A DNA stretch of 64,000 bases, taken from SLJK01 sp964567295 (lineage in GTDB: Bacteria > Bacillota > Dethiobacteria > DTU022 > UBA8154). The first letter of the stretch is position 1. Each line of letters begins with the position of its first letter. The stretch lies in assembly GCA_964567295.1 (NCBI GenBank), contig CAZMLU010000003.1, positions 1 to 64,000 of the forward strand. Direction: 5' to 3'. Positions 7,835-15,582 of the stretch are shown piece by piece. The translations under genes and the position numbers were made by a program. The notes under the pieces are model-generated. The model worked only from the letters and a program-made list of their open reading frames with translations. It was not told the DNA's origin and made no database searches.

Positions 7835-8713
7835 TCATTGATTAAGATAAACCATGGCCCTACTCAGGGCTCTCCTGGCCACCCCTTTAATACTTTCTCT
7901 CTTAAACGGTGCCGATTTCCTATCTCCCAGGGTCCCGGCAACCGTATTAGATAATATTTCCAAGGTATTCTGTATAACAACTTCGCTGAGTTCCTTGCCC
8001 TTTAAGTACTCTTCTGCCTCCCGGTCTCTAAAGGGATTTTCGCCTACTGCCCCCAAAGATATTCGCGCCTCCTGTAAGGAAGAAGAATCCTGACTACTGC
8101 TCAAGAAAACAGCCACACTCAGCCTGGCTATGCTTAGGGCTCTGCGCCTCCCCAGTTTTTCAAATTCTGTTACATCTCTCGCTCCCGGGCTCTTAAAGTA
8201 TAAAGCGGTAAGGATCTCATCCTTTCTCAAGGCCGTTCTATTAATACCAAGTAGAAAATCCTCCAGGGGCAGCTCTCTTTCTCCGTGCAGACTACTTAAG
8301 ACTACCCCGGCTTCCAGAACCATTAACGGGGGAACCGAGTCCGCCGCCGGCGACGCGGTGACCAGGTTCCCCCCGATGGTACTGCTGTTTCTGATCTGCG
8401 GAGAACCCATTTCAGCGCAAGCACCGGCCAGGGCTCTTGCTTTTCTCTGCAGCAGGCCGGATTTCTGCAAGGTAGCAAAACTGGTAGCAGCTCCGATCCT
8501 AATATGTCCCTGCCTCTCCTTGATATAATTAAGCTCCGCTATCTTTTTTAGATCAACAACCCGGACAGGCTTAAGCTCCTCTTTCTTCATACTTAACAGC
8601 AGATCGGTACCCCCGGCCAGTAGGACGGTATCCTCGCGGCCGTCTCCAACCAGTTCCAGAGCTTCTGCCAGAGTTTGTGGTGCGCAGTATTCAAAGTCAC
8701 TTTTTAAAAACAT
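7835..8713 (-). CDS. ndhF: Nicotinate dehydrogenase, FAD subunit
   Basis: FAD-binding subunit of 292 residues, close to the E. barkeri NdhF length of 296 that I recall. The two flavin-binding loops are clear: LLAGGTDLLLSM at about residues 31-42 and STIGGNLVTASPAADS at about 110-125, followed by the CO-dehydrogenase flavoprotein C-terminal domain. It accepts electrons from NdhS and reduces NADP. It is the first ndh gene, 50 bases behind the TRAP transporter permease, and is followed by ndhS, ndhL and ndhM in the same order as in E. barkeri. Confidence 0.92.
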   Translation of the reverse strand: MFLKSDFEYCAPQTLAEALELVGDGREDTVLLAGGTDLLLSMKKEELKPVRVVDLKKIAELNYIKERQGHIRIGAATSFATLQKSGLLQRKARALAGACAEMGSPQIRNSSTIGGNLVTASPAADSVPPLMVLEAGVVLSSLHGERELPLEDFLLGINRTALRKDEILTALYFKSPGARDVTEFEKLGRRRALSIARLSVAVFLSSSQDSSSLQEARISLGAVGENPFRDREAEEYLKGKELSEVVIQNTLEILSNTVAGTLGDRKSAPFKRESIKGVARRALSRAMVYLNQ

Positions 8714-8763
8714 GGCCGTCTACTCCCTGTAAAGAGTATTCCTCCTATCGCTTTGCACTAAGC

Positions 8764-10062
8764 TTACATCATACGGGGCAGATATAAGGCGATTTCCGGA
8801 AAAATGATGATCAAAGCCACCACGATAAAGACAGGAATCACAAAGGGCAAAGCCCCGATGAATATTTCATCCAGTTCAACCTTCGTGGTCCCGGCAATAG
8901 TATAGAGGTTCAGCCCCATGGGAGGGGTGATCAATCCCACCTGCATCATCATCACGCAAATAACCCCAAAGAAAATGGGATCAAAACCTAACTCCATGAT
9001 AACCGGGAAAACCACCGGAAGTGTCAAAACCATCATAGAAACAGCATCAATGAACATGCCCAGTAACAGAAATACTAAGAGGATTATAATCAGAATCACA
9101 TATCCGGAAACATCAAGTTCCGCCACACTCCTGGCCAGTACTGTCGGTATGGTTGAAAGAGCGAGAAAATAGGTAAAGACCGTAGCACCGGCTACCAGGA
9201 AAAGAACCATAGTTGCTACCTTAACCGTCTCCCGCAAAGCTGTAAAAAGATTGCTTAAATTCAGCTTCCTTTTGACCAGGGCCACCAGGAGCAACAGGGT
9301 AGCTCCTATCGCTCCAGCCTCGTTCGGGCTAAACCAACCCCGGTATATACCCCCCATTACCACAATAAATACTGCAAGGATTTCCCACACCCCTGCAAGA
9401 GAATATATCCTCTCCTTCCAACTCACCTTTTCAGTGACAGGAGGAGCCAGGGAAGGGTTTCGTAACACCATAAGCACCACAATGCCTATAAAAACAGCAG
9501 CCAGAATGATGCCCGGCAGGATGCCGGCGATAAGCAGCCTTCCAATGGACTGTTCCGTGAGCATGCCGTATACCACAAACCCTATACTGGGAGGAATCAA
9601 AAATCCCAGGGTGCCTCCAGCGGCAATCGTTCCTGTAGAAAGCCGGGGAGCGTAATTATAACGTTCCATTTCGGGATAGGCGATAGTACCCATAGCAGCG
9701 GAGGTGGCCACCGATGACCCGGAGACCGCTGAGAAGGCTCCACAAGCGGCAATAGTTGCTGCCCCCAGACCTCCCGGAAGCCAGCGAAGCCATTTCTCAA
9801 AAGTATTGTAGAGGGTACCTATCATACCGCTGCTGGCTGCGAAACTACCCATTATAATAAATAACGGAATAACCATGTACGGGTAATGACTGGCAACTTC
9901 GAAAATGGTCCTTGCTGTCACAGGTAATGCTGCCCCGAGAGAAGCAATCTGCCAGATCCCCACCACCCCCACCAGGATTAAAGCAAGGGCAATAGGCATA
10001 CCTAAGAATAACAGCAGAAAAACAGCGATCACTCCGATAATGCCGATAACAATGGGACTCAA
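8764..10062 (-). CDS. dctM: TRAP transporter large permease (DctM), probably for nicotinate
   Basis: Integral membrane protein of 432 residues with about 12 hydrophobic segments and the family sequences FLGMPIALAL at the start, SGSSVATSAAMGTIAYPEM near residue 115 and GLITPPMGLNLY near the end. It forms the sodium- or proton-driven translocation channel of a tripartite ATP-independent periplasmic-type carrier. It overlaps the small permease gene by 4 bases. Because it lies inside the nicotinate gene set and TRAP systems carry organic acids, nicotinate is the likely substrate. That is inference from context; 6-hydroxynicotinate or another pyridine carboxylate are alternatives. Confidence 0.9.
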   Translation of the reverse strand: MSPIVIGIIGVIAVFLLLFLGMPIALALILVGVVGIWQIASLGAALPVTARTIFEVASHYPYMVIPLFIIMGSFAASSGMIGTLYNTFEKWLRWLPGGLGAATIAACGAFSAVSGSSVATSAAMGTIAYPEMERYNYAPRLSTGTIAAGGTLGFLIPPSIGFVVYGMLTEQSIGRLLIAGILPGIILAAVFIGIVVLMVLRNPSLAPPVTEKVSWKERIYSLAGVWEILAVFIVVMGGIYRGWFSPNEAGAIGATLLLLVALVKRKLNLSNLFTALRETVKVATMVLFLVAGATVFTYFLALSTIPTVLARSVAELDVSGYVILIIILLVFLLLGMFIDAVSMMVLTLPVVFPVIMELGFDPIFFGVICVMMMQVGLITPPMGLNLYTIAGTTKVELDEIFIGALPFVIPVFIVVALIIIFPEIALYLPRMM

Positions 10063-10586
10063 GTGATCCCCTCCTTACCTGGCTGTTTCTGGTATTTTCC
10101 GGGGAAAAGCCTGGCTATAGCAGTACAGAAATCTACTATAAGTTCCAGCAGAAGCAGGAAGATGCTTACAGGAACCAGGAGCCTAAAGGGAAATTGAGCG
10201 ATTCTTAACACATCTGACGTTATTCCACCGTATGCAAAGGCTGCCTGCCAACTTATCCAAACTATGACAGCTGCTACAATAATACTAAGCAGGTACATGA
10301 TCGCCTCCAGCAATGCTTGTACCTTATCAGGAAATTTTGAAACGAGCAAAGTAACTCTGGGATGCCCTTTTTCTTGTTGGGTATAAGCTATGCCTAATAG
10401 TATAACAACGGACAACATATAGCTCGAAAGCTCTACCGCACCTGGTATAGGAAAGCCCAAAAAGGAGCGCCCTATAACAGCAACTGCGGTAAGCAACATC
10501 ATGGGGAGTAACGCTAACATGCCTGCAGAACAGGCGTAGTAAGTTAAGCGCTGTATGACTATCTTTGCTTTGGTTAGCCCCTCCAT
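10059..10586 (-). CDS. dctQ: TRAP transporter small permease (DctQ)
   Basis: Membrane protein of about 175 residues with four hydrophobic helices, the usual size for DctQ. The segment GIAYTQQEKGHPRVTLLVSKF fits the family pattern after helix two. I favour the ATG at 10586, preceded by AAAGGATAG. An upstream in-frame TTG at 10628, preceded by GGGAGAG, is also possible and would add 14 residues. It works with DctM (4-base overlap) and the DctP binding protein encoded just upstream. Confidence 0.88.
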   Translation of the reverse strand: MEGLTKAKIVIQRLTYYACSAGMLALLPMMLLTAVAVIGRSFLGFPIPGAVELSSYMLSVVILLGIAYTQQEKGHPRVTLLVSKFPDKVQALLEAIMYLLSIIVAAVIVWISWQAAFAYGGITSDVLRIAQFPFRLLVPVSIFLLLLELIVDFCTAIARLFPGKYQKQPGKEGIT

Positions 10587-10692
10587 TAGTACTCTATCCT
10601 TTCTTGCTTCTATATTATTCCCCTGCAATCAACACTCTCCCACTTGCACCTGCTCACTTCTCCTCTTCTTCTCCTCTTCTGGCTATACTCTT

Positions 10693-11820
10693 CTACCTGT
10701 ACTCTTCTACGTCATCTTCCCATTCCTCGGGAAAAGAGGGGAAATCTACATCATGCTTATCGAGTTCTGCTTTATAAATGAGCAGAGCTTCCCTGGCCGG
10801 CAGCCCGTTTCCTTCTAAGTCTTCCACCCAGTCTTTCACTACATCTTCGGTGAAGCGTTCGTGCCAGCGCTCTGCTTCATCGTCTGCCAGCTGCTCGAAT
10901 TCAACATCTGCACCCAATTCTTCCATGATCTCTTCAATGGCGCATTCACTTAATCCCTCAGTAAGCGCATAAGGGTTTTTACCAACTTCTTCAACCACGG
11001 ACTGCAAATCCTCCGGCAGCGTATCCCAGGTATTCTGATTCATGACCACACCTTCGGTTACACAACCAAAATCAGCGACAACAGCGTAGTCTGCAACTTC
11101 ATAGAGAGAAAAGGCTTGGATCAACTGCGGGCAGGTAACAATTCCGTCTATATCCCCTGTCTCCATCTGCATATAAACATCTCCCAGGGGCATAAATACA
11201 GGTTCTGCCCCCAAAGCAGAGATCATATACGTTTGCAAACCTCCGGGAGATCTCAGCCTCATACCTTCCAGGTCTTCTGTAGTATGCACCGGCTCCGTAG
11301 TCCAAATAAAAGAAGAAACACAACCGTTCAAATGTAATACTTTTACGTTTTCCTCTTCAAAATCCTGGTAGAGAATGCGGTCATACATAGCATTGCCTAC
11401 CTCTGCGGCCACATCTTTACCTCTGACAGCTGCAGGCATAGAAAGAACATCACTGAGAGGAAACCGGTCTGGTGTCCAAGTAGCTGTAAAGTAACCGAAG
11501 TCTGACATCCCATCAGCTACGATATCATAATGTTCTTCGCCCGCACCCAGGGCCCCTCCATAATAGGTAGAATAGGAAATACGACCATCACTCCGTTCCA
11601 CCAATTCCTCCAGCATGGGGTCCCAAACGTTTCTGCTCTCCCGTCCTTCAGGAGGATGCCATGTACTAAAACTCAACTCTACCTCTTCCTCAACCTCCGC
11701 TTCCTCCGGATCTGCTGGATCTGCAGGATCCTCCACTGCTGTATCGCAACCCACAAAGGTAACGACCAGCAACATTATCAAGAAAAATCCCATCATTGTT
11801 TTGAATACGTACTTACTCAT
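10693..11820 (-). CDS. dctP: TRAP transporter solute-binding lipoprotein (DctP)
   Basis: Extracytoplasmic substrate receptor of 375 residues. It has an N-terminal membrane-spanning signal ending in the lipobox FVGC (Cys about 25), so it is probably lipid-anchored as in other Gram-positives. An acidic Asp/Pro/Glu linker follows, then a DctP domain beginning at VELSFSTWHPPEGRES. The Arg in GMRLRSPGG (about 180) is the position that usually binds the substrate carboxylate. The C-terminal tail is strongly acidic. It is the first gene of the dctP-dctQ-dctM set. The ligand is inferred to be nicotinate from the neighbouring catabolic genes. Confidence 0.9.
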   Translation of the reverse strand: MSKYVFKTMMGFFLIMLLVVTFVGCDTAVEDPADPADPEEAEVEEEVELSFSTWHPPEGRESRNVWDPMLEELVERSDGRISYSTYYGGALGAGEEHYDIVADGMSDFGYFTATWTPDRFPLSDVLSMPAAVRGKDVAAEVGNAMYDRILYQDFEEENVKVLHLNGCVSSFIWTTEPVHTTEDLEGMRLRSPGGLQTYMISALGAEPVFMPLGDVYMQMETGDIDGIVTCPQLIQAFSLYEVADYAVVADFGCVTEGVVMNQNTWDTLPEDLQSVVEEVGKNPYALTEGLSECAIEEIMEELGADVEFEQLADDEAERWHERFTEDVVKDWVEDLEGNGLPAREALLIYKAELDKHDVDFPSFPEEWEDDVEEYR

Positions 11821-11856
11821 GATTGACCTCCTTCTTAGTGATTTATTTTAATAAAC

Positions 11857-11872
11857 TGGCTTATAAAAGCCA
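11857..11872. repeat. Short palindrome upstream of dctP
   Basis: TGGCTT at 11857-11862 and AAGCCA at 11867-11872 form a perfect 6-bp dyad around ATAA, in the 56-base gap between the aldehyde dehydrogenase and dctP. Its TGG...CCA ends recall the dyad upstream of the IclR gene, so it could be a second operator, or simply a small intercistronic hairpin. Confidence 0.3.
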
Positions 11873-11876
11873 TTTA

Positions 11877-13358
11877 TTACCAGCGTATACAAACCGTCTT
11901 TTCATCCATGAACATTTTCATAGAAGCCATTCTTGACTTGGCAGTGCCCACAAAAGAATCTCGCCTGGAACCCAGCGGAAAGAAGGCAAAGGGCTGGGCT
12001 ACCCCCACGTTTACCCCTATGTTACCAACATTCGTCTCACGCGCAAACTGCCGCGCATATTTACCGCTACCCGTAAGTATGCAGGCTGAGTGGCCCAGGT
12101 AGGTCTTGGTGTTAATCCATTCGATAGACTGGTCCAGGCTTTCGCCCCTGATAAGAGAAGCTACAGGGCCAAAAGCTTCCTCCTTGGCGGTGGACATATC
12201 CACATGGGCATCCTCTAAGATGGTAGGTCCCAGGAAATAACCATCTTCATAGTTTTCCACCTTCGGGGATCTGCCATCCAGGACTAGTTTGGATCCTTCG
12301 GAGAGGGCGCGATCGATCCACTCCAGGACTTTTTCCTTGCCGCCCTGGGTAGTCATGGGGCCGAGTTCGGTTTCCCGGTCCAGGCCGTAGCCTAGTTTTA
12401 CGCTTTGTGCAGCCTCCTTGAGCTTGCTTTTCAGTTCCTCGTAGATATCACCAACAACAACAATATTGTCAACTCCCAGGCAGCGCTGCCCGCCCATACC
12501 AAAACAGGCCCGAAGCAGCCACTGTGCACCATCCTCCAGATTGGCATCGGGCATTATAACTACGTGATTCTTGCCGTTGCCATTGATGGAAGAAGTTTTG
12601 CGCTGCTGACCACAGAGCTCGAAAAGTTCATGCCCTACCTTATTCGAGCCGATAAAGCCCACACCCTTTATTTTCGGTTGGGATAATATTTCTTTATTAA
12701 TATTTCTGCCCCCATGTACCATGTTGATGACCCCGTCCGGGAAGCCGGTCTCCTGGGCTACCCGGCAAATGTACTCAGCCGCCACCGGGGCCTGGCTGCT
12801 GGGGCTGATAACTACCGTGCAACCTGCCGCAAGGGCATAGGGGACGAAAGAGGACCAGGAGTGCATGGGTATATTGCCTGGATTGACGATAAGAAAGGCA
12901 CCTAACGGTTCCCAGGTTAGATACTGGTCAATGCCTCTCGCCAGCTGCATCATGTGTTCGTTCTGTTTGGTCAAACCGTAGATAGCAGAACAAGCCGACT
13001 CAATGTTTTCAATAACCCTGCGCACTGAACCCTCTGATTCACCCATGGTTCTACCGTGATCCTGGGTCAGCACCCTGCACAATTCATCAAAGCGTTCTTC
13101 AAATTTGGCACGCATATCGAAAAGAAGAGCCGCCCTATCACGCATGGGAACGTCACGCCACTTCAGGAAAGCTTCGTGAGCGGCATCGATGGCAGCATGG
13201 GCTTCCTCTACCGTTGCCGCTGGAAATTCTGAAATCACCTCACCCGTAGCAGGGTTGGTATTCTGCCTGACAGAAGTAGAGGTAGAGTCAACCCACTTGC
13301 CCCCTATAAGAATCTTCTGTAACCCGTAGTGCTTCTTTACTTCCGGCAGTAATGACAT
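11877..13358 (-). CDS. CoA-acylating aldehyde dehydrogenase of the methylmalonate-semialdehyde type
   Basis: NAD-dependent aldehyde dehydrogenase of 493 residues. The catalytic Cys is in GGQRC (Cys293). The general-base Glu of ordinary hydrolytic family members is absent: the motif reads NGNGKNHVVIMPDA (from residue 259) with Asn in its place, as in MmsA/IolA, which release CoA thioesters. MmsA converts methylmalonate semialdehyde plus CoA to propionyl-CoA and CO2. The pathway product 2-formylglutarate is a substituted malonate semialdehyde, so the matching reaction would give glutaryl-CoA, CO2 and NADH. That substrate is my inference. The 48-base gap to the Hgd-like gene and the shared direction place it in the nicotinate operon. 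The alternative is a valine-type mmsA. Confidence 0.85.
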   Translation of the reverse strand: MSLLPEVKKHYGLQKILIGGKWVDSTSTSVRQNTNPATGEVISEFPAATVEEAHAAIDAAHEAFLKWRDVPMRDRAALLFDMRAKFEERFDELCRVLTQDHGRTMGESEGSVRRVIENIESACSAIYGLTKQNEHMMQLARGIDQYLTWEPLGAFLIVNPGNIPMHSWSSFVPYALAAGCTVVISPSSQAPVAAEYICRVAQETGFPDGVINMVHGGRNINKEILSQPKIKGVGFIGSNKVGHELFELCGQQRKTSSINGNGKNHVVIMPDANLEDGAQWLLRACFGMGGQRCLGVDNIVVVGDIYEELKSKLKEAAQSVKLGYGLDRETELGPMTTQGGKEKVLEWIDRALSEGSKLVLDGRSPKVENYEDGYFLGPTILEDAHVDMSTAKEEAFGPVASLIRGESLDQSIEWINTKTYLGHSACILTGSGKYARQFARETNVGNIGVNVGVAQPFAFFPLGSRRDSFVGTAKSRMASMKMFMDEKTVCIRW

Positions 13359-13406
13359 TTCTGGTTATACCCCTTTCCAAAATAGATTTAGAGACATTAC
13401 TCTTTT

Positions 13407-14318
13407 TCAACCATTGTTAGTATTGGGAAAAGAGCTGCTGCTCTCCACCAAAACCTGAAACAACTTTATTATTGCAGAGTTATCCTCACCTCCCAGGCCT
13501 TTATCGCGAGCCGCTGAAAAATACTTATGAGATAATTGCCCAAAAGCCGGTATATAGCCTGCTTTTTCGCCTATATCCAGGGCCAGCCCCATGTCCTTAA
13601 GCAAAAGAGCGGTGCTAAAGCCAGGGTCAAATTCTCCAGGGAGAATATATGATAAGGCTTTTTCATGCAGGCAATAACTGCCCGCAGAAGCACCTTGAAG
13701 AATATCCACCATGCGGTCCAGCTCGATCCCCATCTTTTCTCCCAGGGCTAAAATTTCTGCAGCAGCACACATGTTGGCGGCGTAAAGCAGATTATTCAAC
13801 AATTTTAGTAAAAGTCCATTGCCGGCTTTGCCCACATAATGAATGTTTTCTCCCAAAACTTGAAAAATCTCATCGCACTTTAGAAACGTTTCTTTTCTCC
13901 CACCAACCATGAGGCTCAACGTTCCCTTTTGGGCACGATGCATGCCGCCGCTGACTGGGGCGTCTAACATTTCCCCTTTTTTCGCTTCAACCTCCAGGTG
14001 AATTCTTTGGGTAAGATCAAGCGAAGATGTACTCATATCAATAAAGATTTTGCCCTCGCCCATTTCCTGTATAATACCTTCCCTGCCCAGCACAACCGCT
14101 TCTATATCCGCAGGCTGAGGGAGCATGGAAATAATAATGTCCGCCCGGACCGCCAACTCCCTGCTGGAGGAGGCAGGCTGAGCCCCGCCTGTTACCAAGG
14201 GCTGTATCTTTTCAAATACCTGGTCGTATACCACCACGGAATAACCCGCTTGAAGCAGCCGTTCTGCCATAGGCTTTCCCATTGTTCCCAGCCCGATAAA
14301 GCCGATAATTTCCTTCAT
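13407..14318 (-). CDS. hgd: 2-(hydroxymethyl)glutarate dehydrogenase-like beta-hydroxyacid dehydrogenase
   Basis: NAD(H)-dependent enzyme of 303 residues (E. barkeri Hgd has about 301). It has the Rossmann motif GFIGLGTMGKPMA at the N-terminus, the substrate loop DAPVSGGMHRAQKGTLSLMVGG near 120-140, and GKAGNGLLLKLLNN near 165-178 with the catalytic Lys. The later SYCLHEKALSYILPGEFDPGF region aligns by eye with the E. barkeri sequence I remember. In nicotinate fermentation Hgd reduces 2-formylglutarate to 2-(hydroxymethyl)glutarate. The same family includes 3-hydroxyisobutyrate dehydrogenase, so the substrate rests on gene context. Here it could make the known intermediate, act as a redox valve, or feed the adjacent aldehyde dehydrogenase. 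Confidence 0.82.
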   Translation of the reverse strand: MKEIIGFIGLGTMGKPMAERLLQAGYSVVVYDQVFEKIQPLVTGGAQPASSSRELAVRADIIISMLPQPADIEAVVLGREGIIQEMGEGKIFIDMSTSSLDLTQRIHLEVEAKKGEMLDAPVSGGMHRAQKGTLSLMVGGRKETFLKCDEIFQVLGENIHYVGKAGNGLLLKLLNNLLYAANMCAAAEILALGEKMGIELDRMVDILQGASAGSYCLHEKALSYILPGEFDPGFSTALLLKDMGLALDIGEKAGYIPAFGQLSHKYFSAARDKGLGGEDNSAIIKLFQVLVESSSSFPNTNNG

Positions 14319-14354
14319 GGTAAAAGCTCCCCTATTTTGCTCTTTCTATCTTAA

Positions 14355-15158
14355 CTAGACACCTTTCATTCCCTGCGAAAGATCTTCTTCTACCTTGAAT
14401 CCAAGTTCTCTTGAGATATTGCGCACGCTTTCTAACAAGTAGGGAAGGAATCTTTTTTTCTGTTCCTCACCTATCCTGAAGGAGGGACCGACTATCGACA
14501 AACTGGCCAGAACAGTGCCATTTCCCTTTCTTATGGGAGCAGCAATGGCAGCAACACCATCCAGATGTTCACCTTCGCTAAGCGCATAGCCCTTTTTTCT
14601 AATATCTTTAATTTCACGCCATAACTGTTCATATTCTGTTACAGTGTTGTTCACAATAGACGGCAAGCCTTCTGCAATGATCTCCTCAATTCGCTCGTCG
14701 TGGAGAAAAGATAGCAAAACCTTGCGAGAGGCCCCGGCATGAAGGTACTCTCGGCTTCCGATTGGGGGAAGGTAAACCAAGGTGCTGCTTGAATCTATCC
14801 GCTCGATACAGATCCCTCGGCCTTTATCTTCAATTTGCAAAGAAACTGTTTCATCGGTAATCTCTTTTAATTTTTTCATGTAGGGCAGAACAACATCCCT
14901 TAGTTTGGTCTGCTTTTTGACAAGGTAAGCCAGTTCCATAGGTTTATAACCGAGTTGATATTTCTTGCTCTCCTGCTCTTTTTTTATAAATCCGCTCTTT
15001 TCCAAGGCTGTTAAATGGCGAAAAACGGTTGCCTTAGACAACCCTGATAGTTTTACAAACTCGGAAAGTCCTATATGCTGCCTCTCAAGTGAAAACCAGT
15101 CCAGCAACCCAAGCGCAACCGTTACTGTTCTAGTCTCTTTTTCTATATTATTGGGCAT
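14355..15158 (-). CDS. IclR-family transcriptional regulator of the nicotinate operon
   Basis: DNA-binding regulator of about 267 residues. The N-terminal winged helix-turn-helix includes LSEFVKLSGLSKATVFRHL (about 33-51), and the C-terminal IclR effector domain includes VLLSFLHDERIEE, GEHLDGVAAIAAPIRK and VLASLSIVGPSFR. The ATG at 15158 has AAAGGTG nine bases ahead and is preferred to the GTG at 15170. It is the first gene of the leftward cluster, 36 bases ahead of hgd, so it probably controls itself and the pathway genes in response to nicotinate or a ring-derived intermediate. Whether it activates or represses cannot be read from sequence. Confidence 0.88.
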   Translation of the reverse strand: MPNNIEKETRTVTVALGLLDWFSLERQHIGLSEFVKLSGLSKATVFRHLTALEKSGFIKKEQESKKYQLGYKPMELAYLVKKQTKLRDVVLPYMKKLKEITDETVSLQIEDKGRGICIERIDSSSTLVYLPPIGSREYLHAGASRKVLLSFLHDERIEEIIAEGLPSIVNNTVTEYEQLWREIKDIRKKGYALSEGEHLDGVAAIAAPIRKGNGTVLASLSIVGPSFRIGEEQKKRFLPYLLESVRNISRELGFKVEEDLSQGMKGV

Positions 15159-15184
15159 AATGTGCTTCACCTTTCAAGGCTTAT

Positions 15185-15203
15185 TGGTTTATTTAATGAA
15201 CCA
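15185..15203. promoter_or_regulatory. Candidate IclR-regulator operator (19-bp dyad)
   Basis: TGGTTTATTTAATGAACCA is a 9-1-9 inverted repeat with one mismatch. It lies 27-45 bases ahead of the regulator ATG and just downstream of the predicted transcription start. A second GGTTTATTT half-site occurs at 15206-15214, exactly 20 bases after the first (15186-15194), so two protein dimers could bind on the same face. Size and symmetry fit IclR-type operators. Confidence 0.5.
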
Positions 15204-15225
15204 CCGGTTTATTTATTGTGATTAA

Positions 15226-15254
15226 ATATTAAAGCTCTTTTCTACAATAGTCAA
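15226..15254 (-). promoter_or_regulatory. Predicted promoter of the nicotinate operon
   Basis: On the minus strand TTGACT (15249-15254) and TAATAT (15226-15231) are 17 bases apart, giving a start near 15219. The candidate operator then lies at about +16 to +34, a position suited to repression by blocking. The rest of the gene-free stretch up to prfC at 15583 is AT-rich; I see no convincing second element apart from an unassigned promoter for prfC. Confidence 0.5.
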
Positions 15255-15582
15255 TCATGCCATAGTCATGTCATATTTTATATTACCTTTCTTGATACTA
15301 TCACCTGCTGTATGCTTTTAATTTTTTATTATTTCTTCAATATTCTTTAAATGTGTCATATGAGTACTTATAATAATAAGGATATTATACTCGCACCATT
15401 CCCCTTCAGCAGTTTTTTCGCTTTCTTAATAGAGCTAAAAATGTTATACTTTTTGCACACAGTTCGATATCTGCTGTTGTAGTAAAACAGCCTGACTTAC
15501 TTCTGCTGATTATAGTATAGACATAGATAAAGACAATTTAATGTTGCATAAATTATCTGTAATATTCGGAGAGGAAATGAAA

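Noticed and set aside
11877..14318. Valine catabolism mmsA-mmsB pair as the primary reading
   Set aside because: The pair resembles it, but the genes share direction and close spacing with nicotinate genes and regulator, so a role in 2-formylglutarate metabolism is preferred; the alternative is kept in the gene entries.
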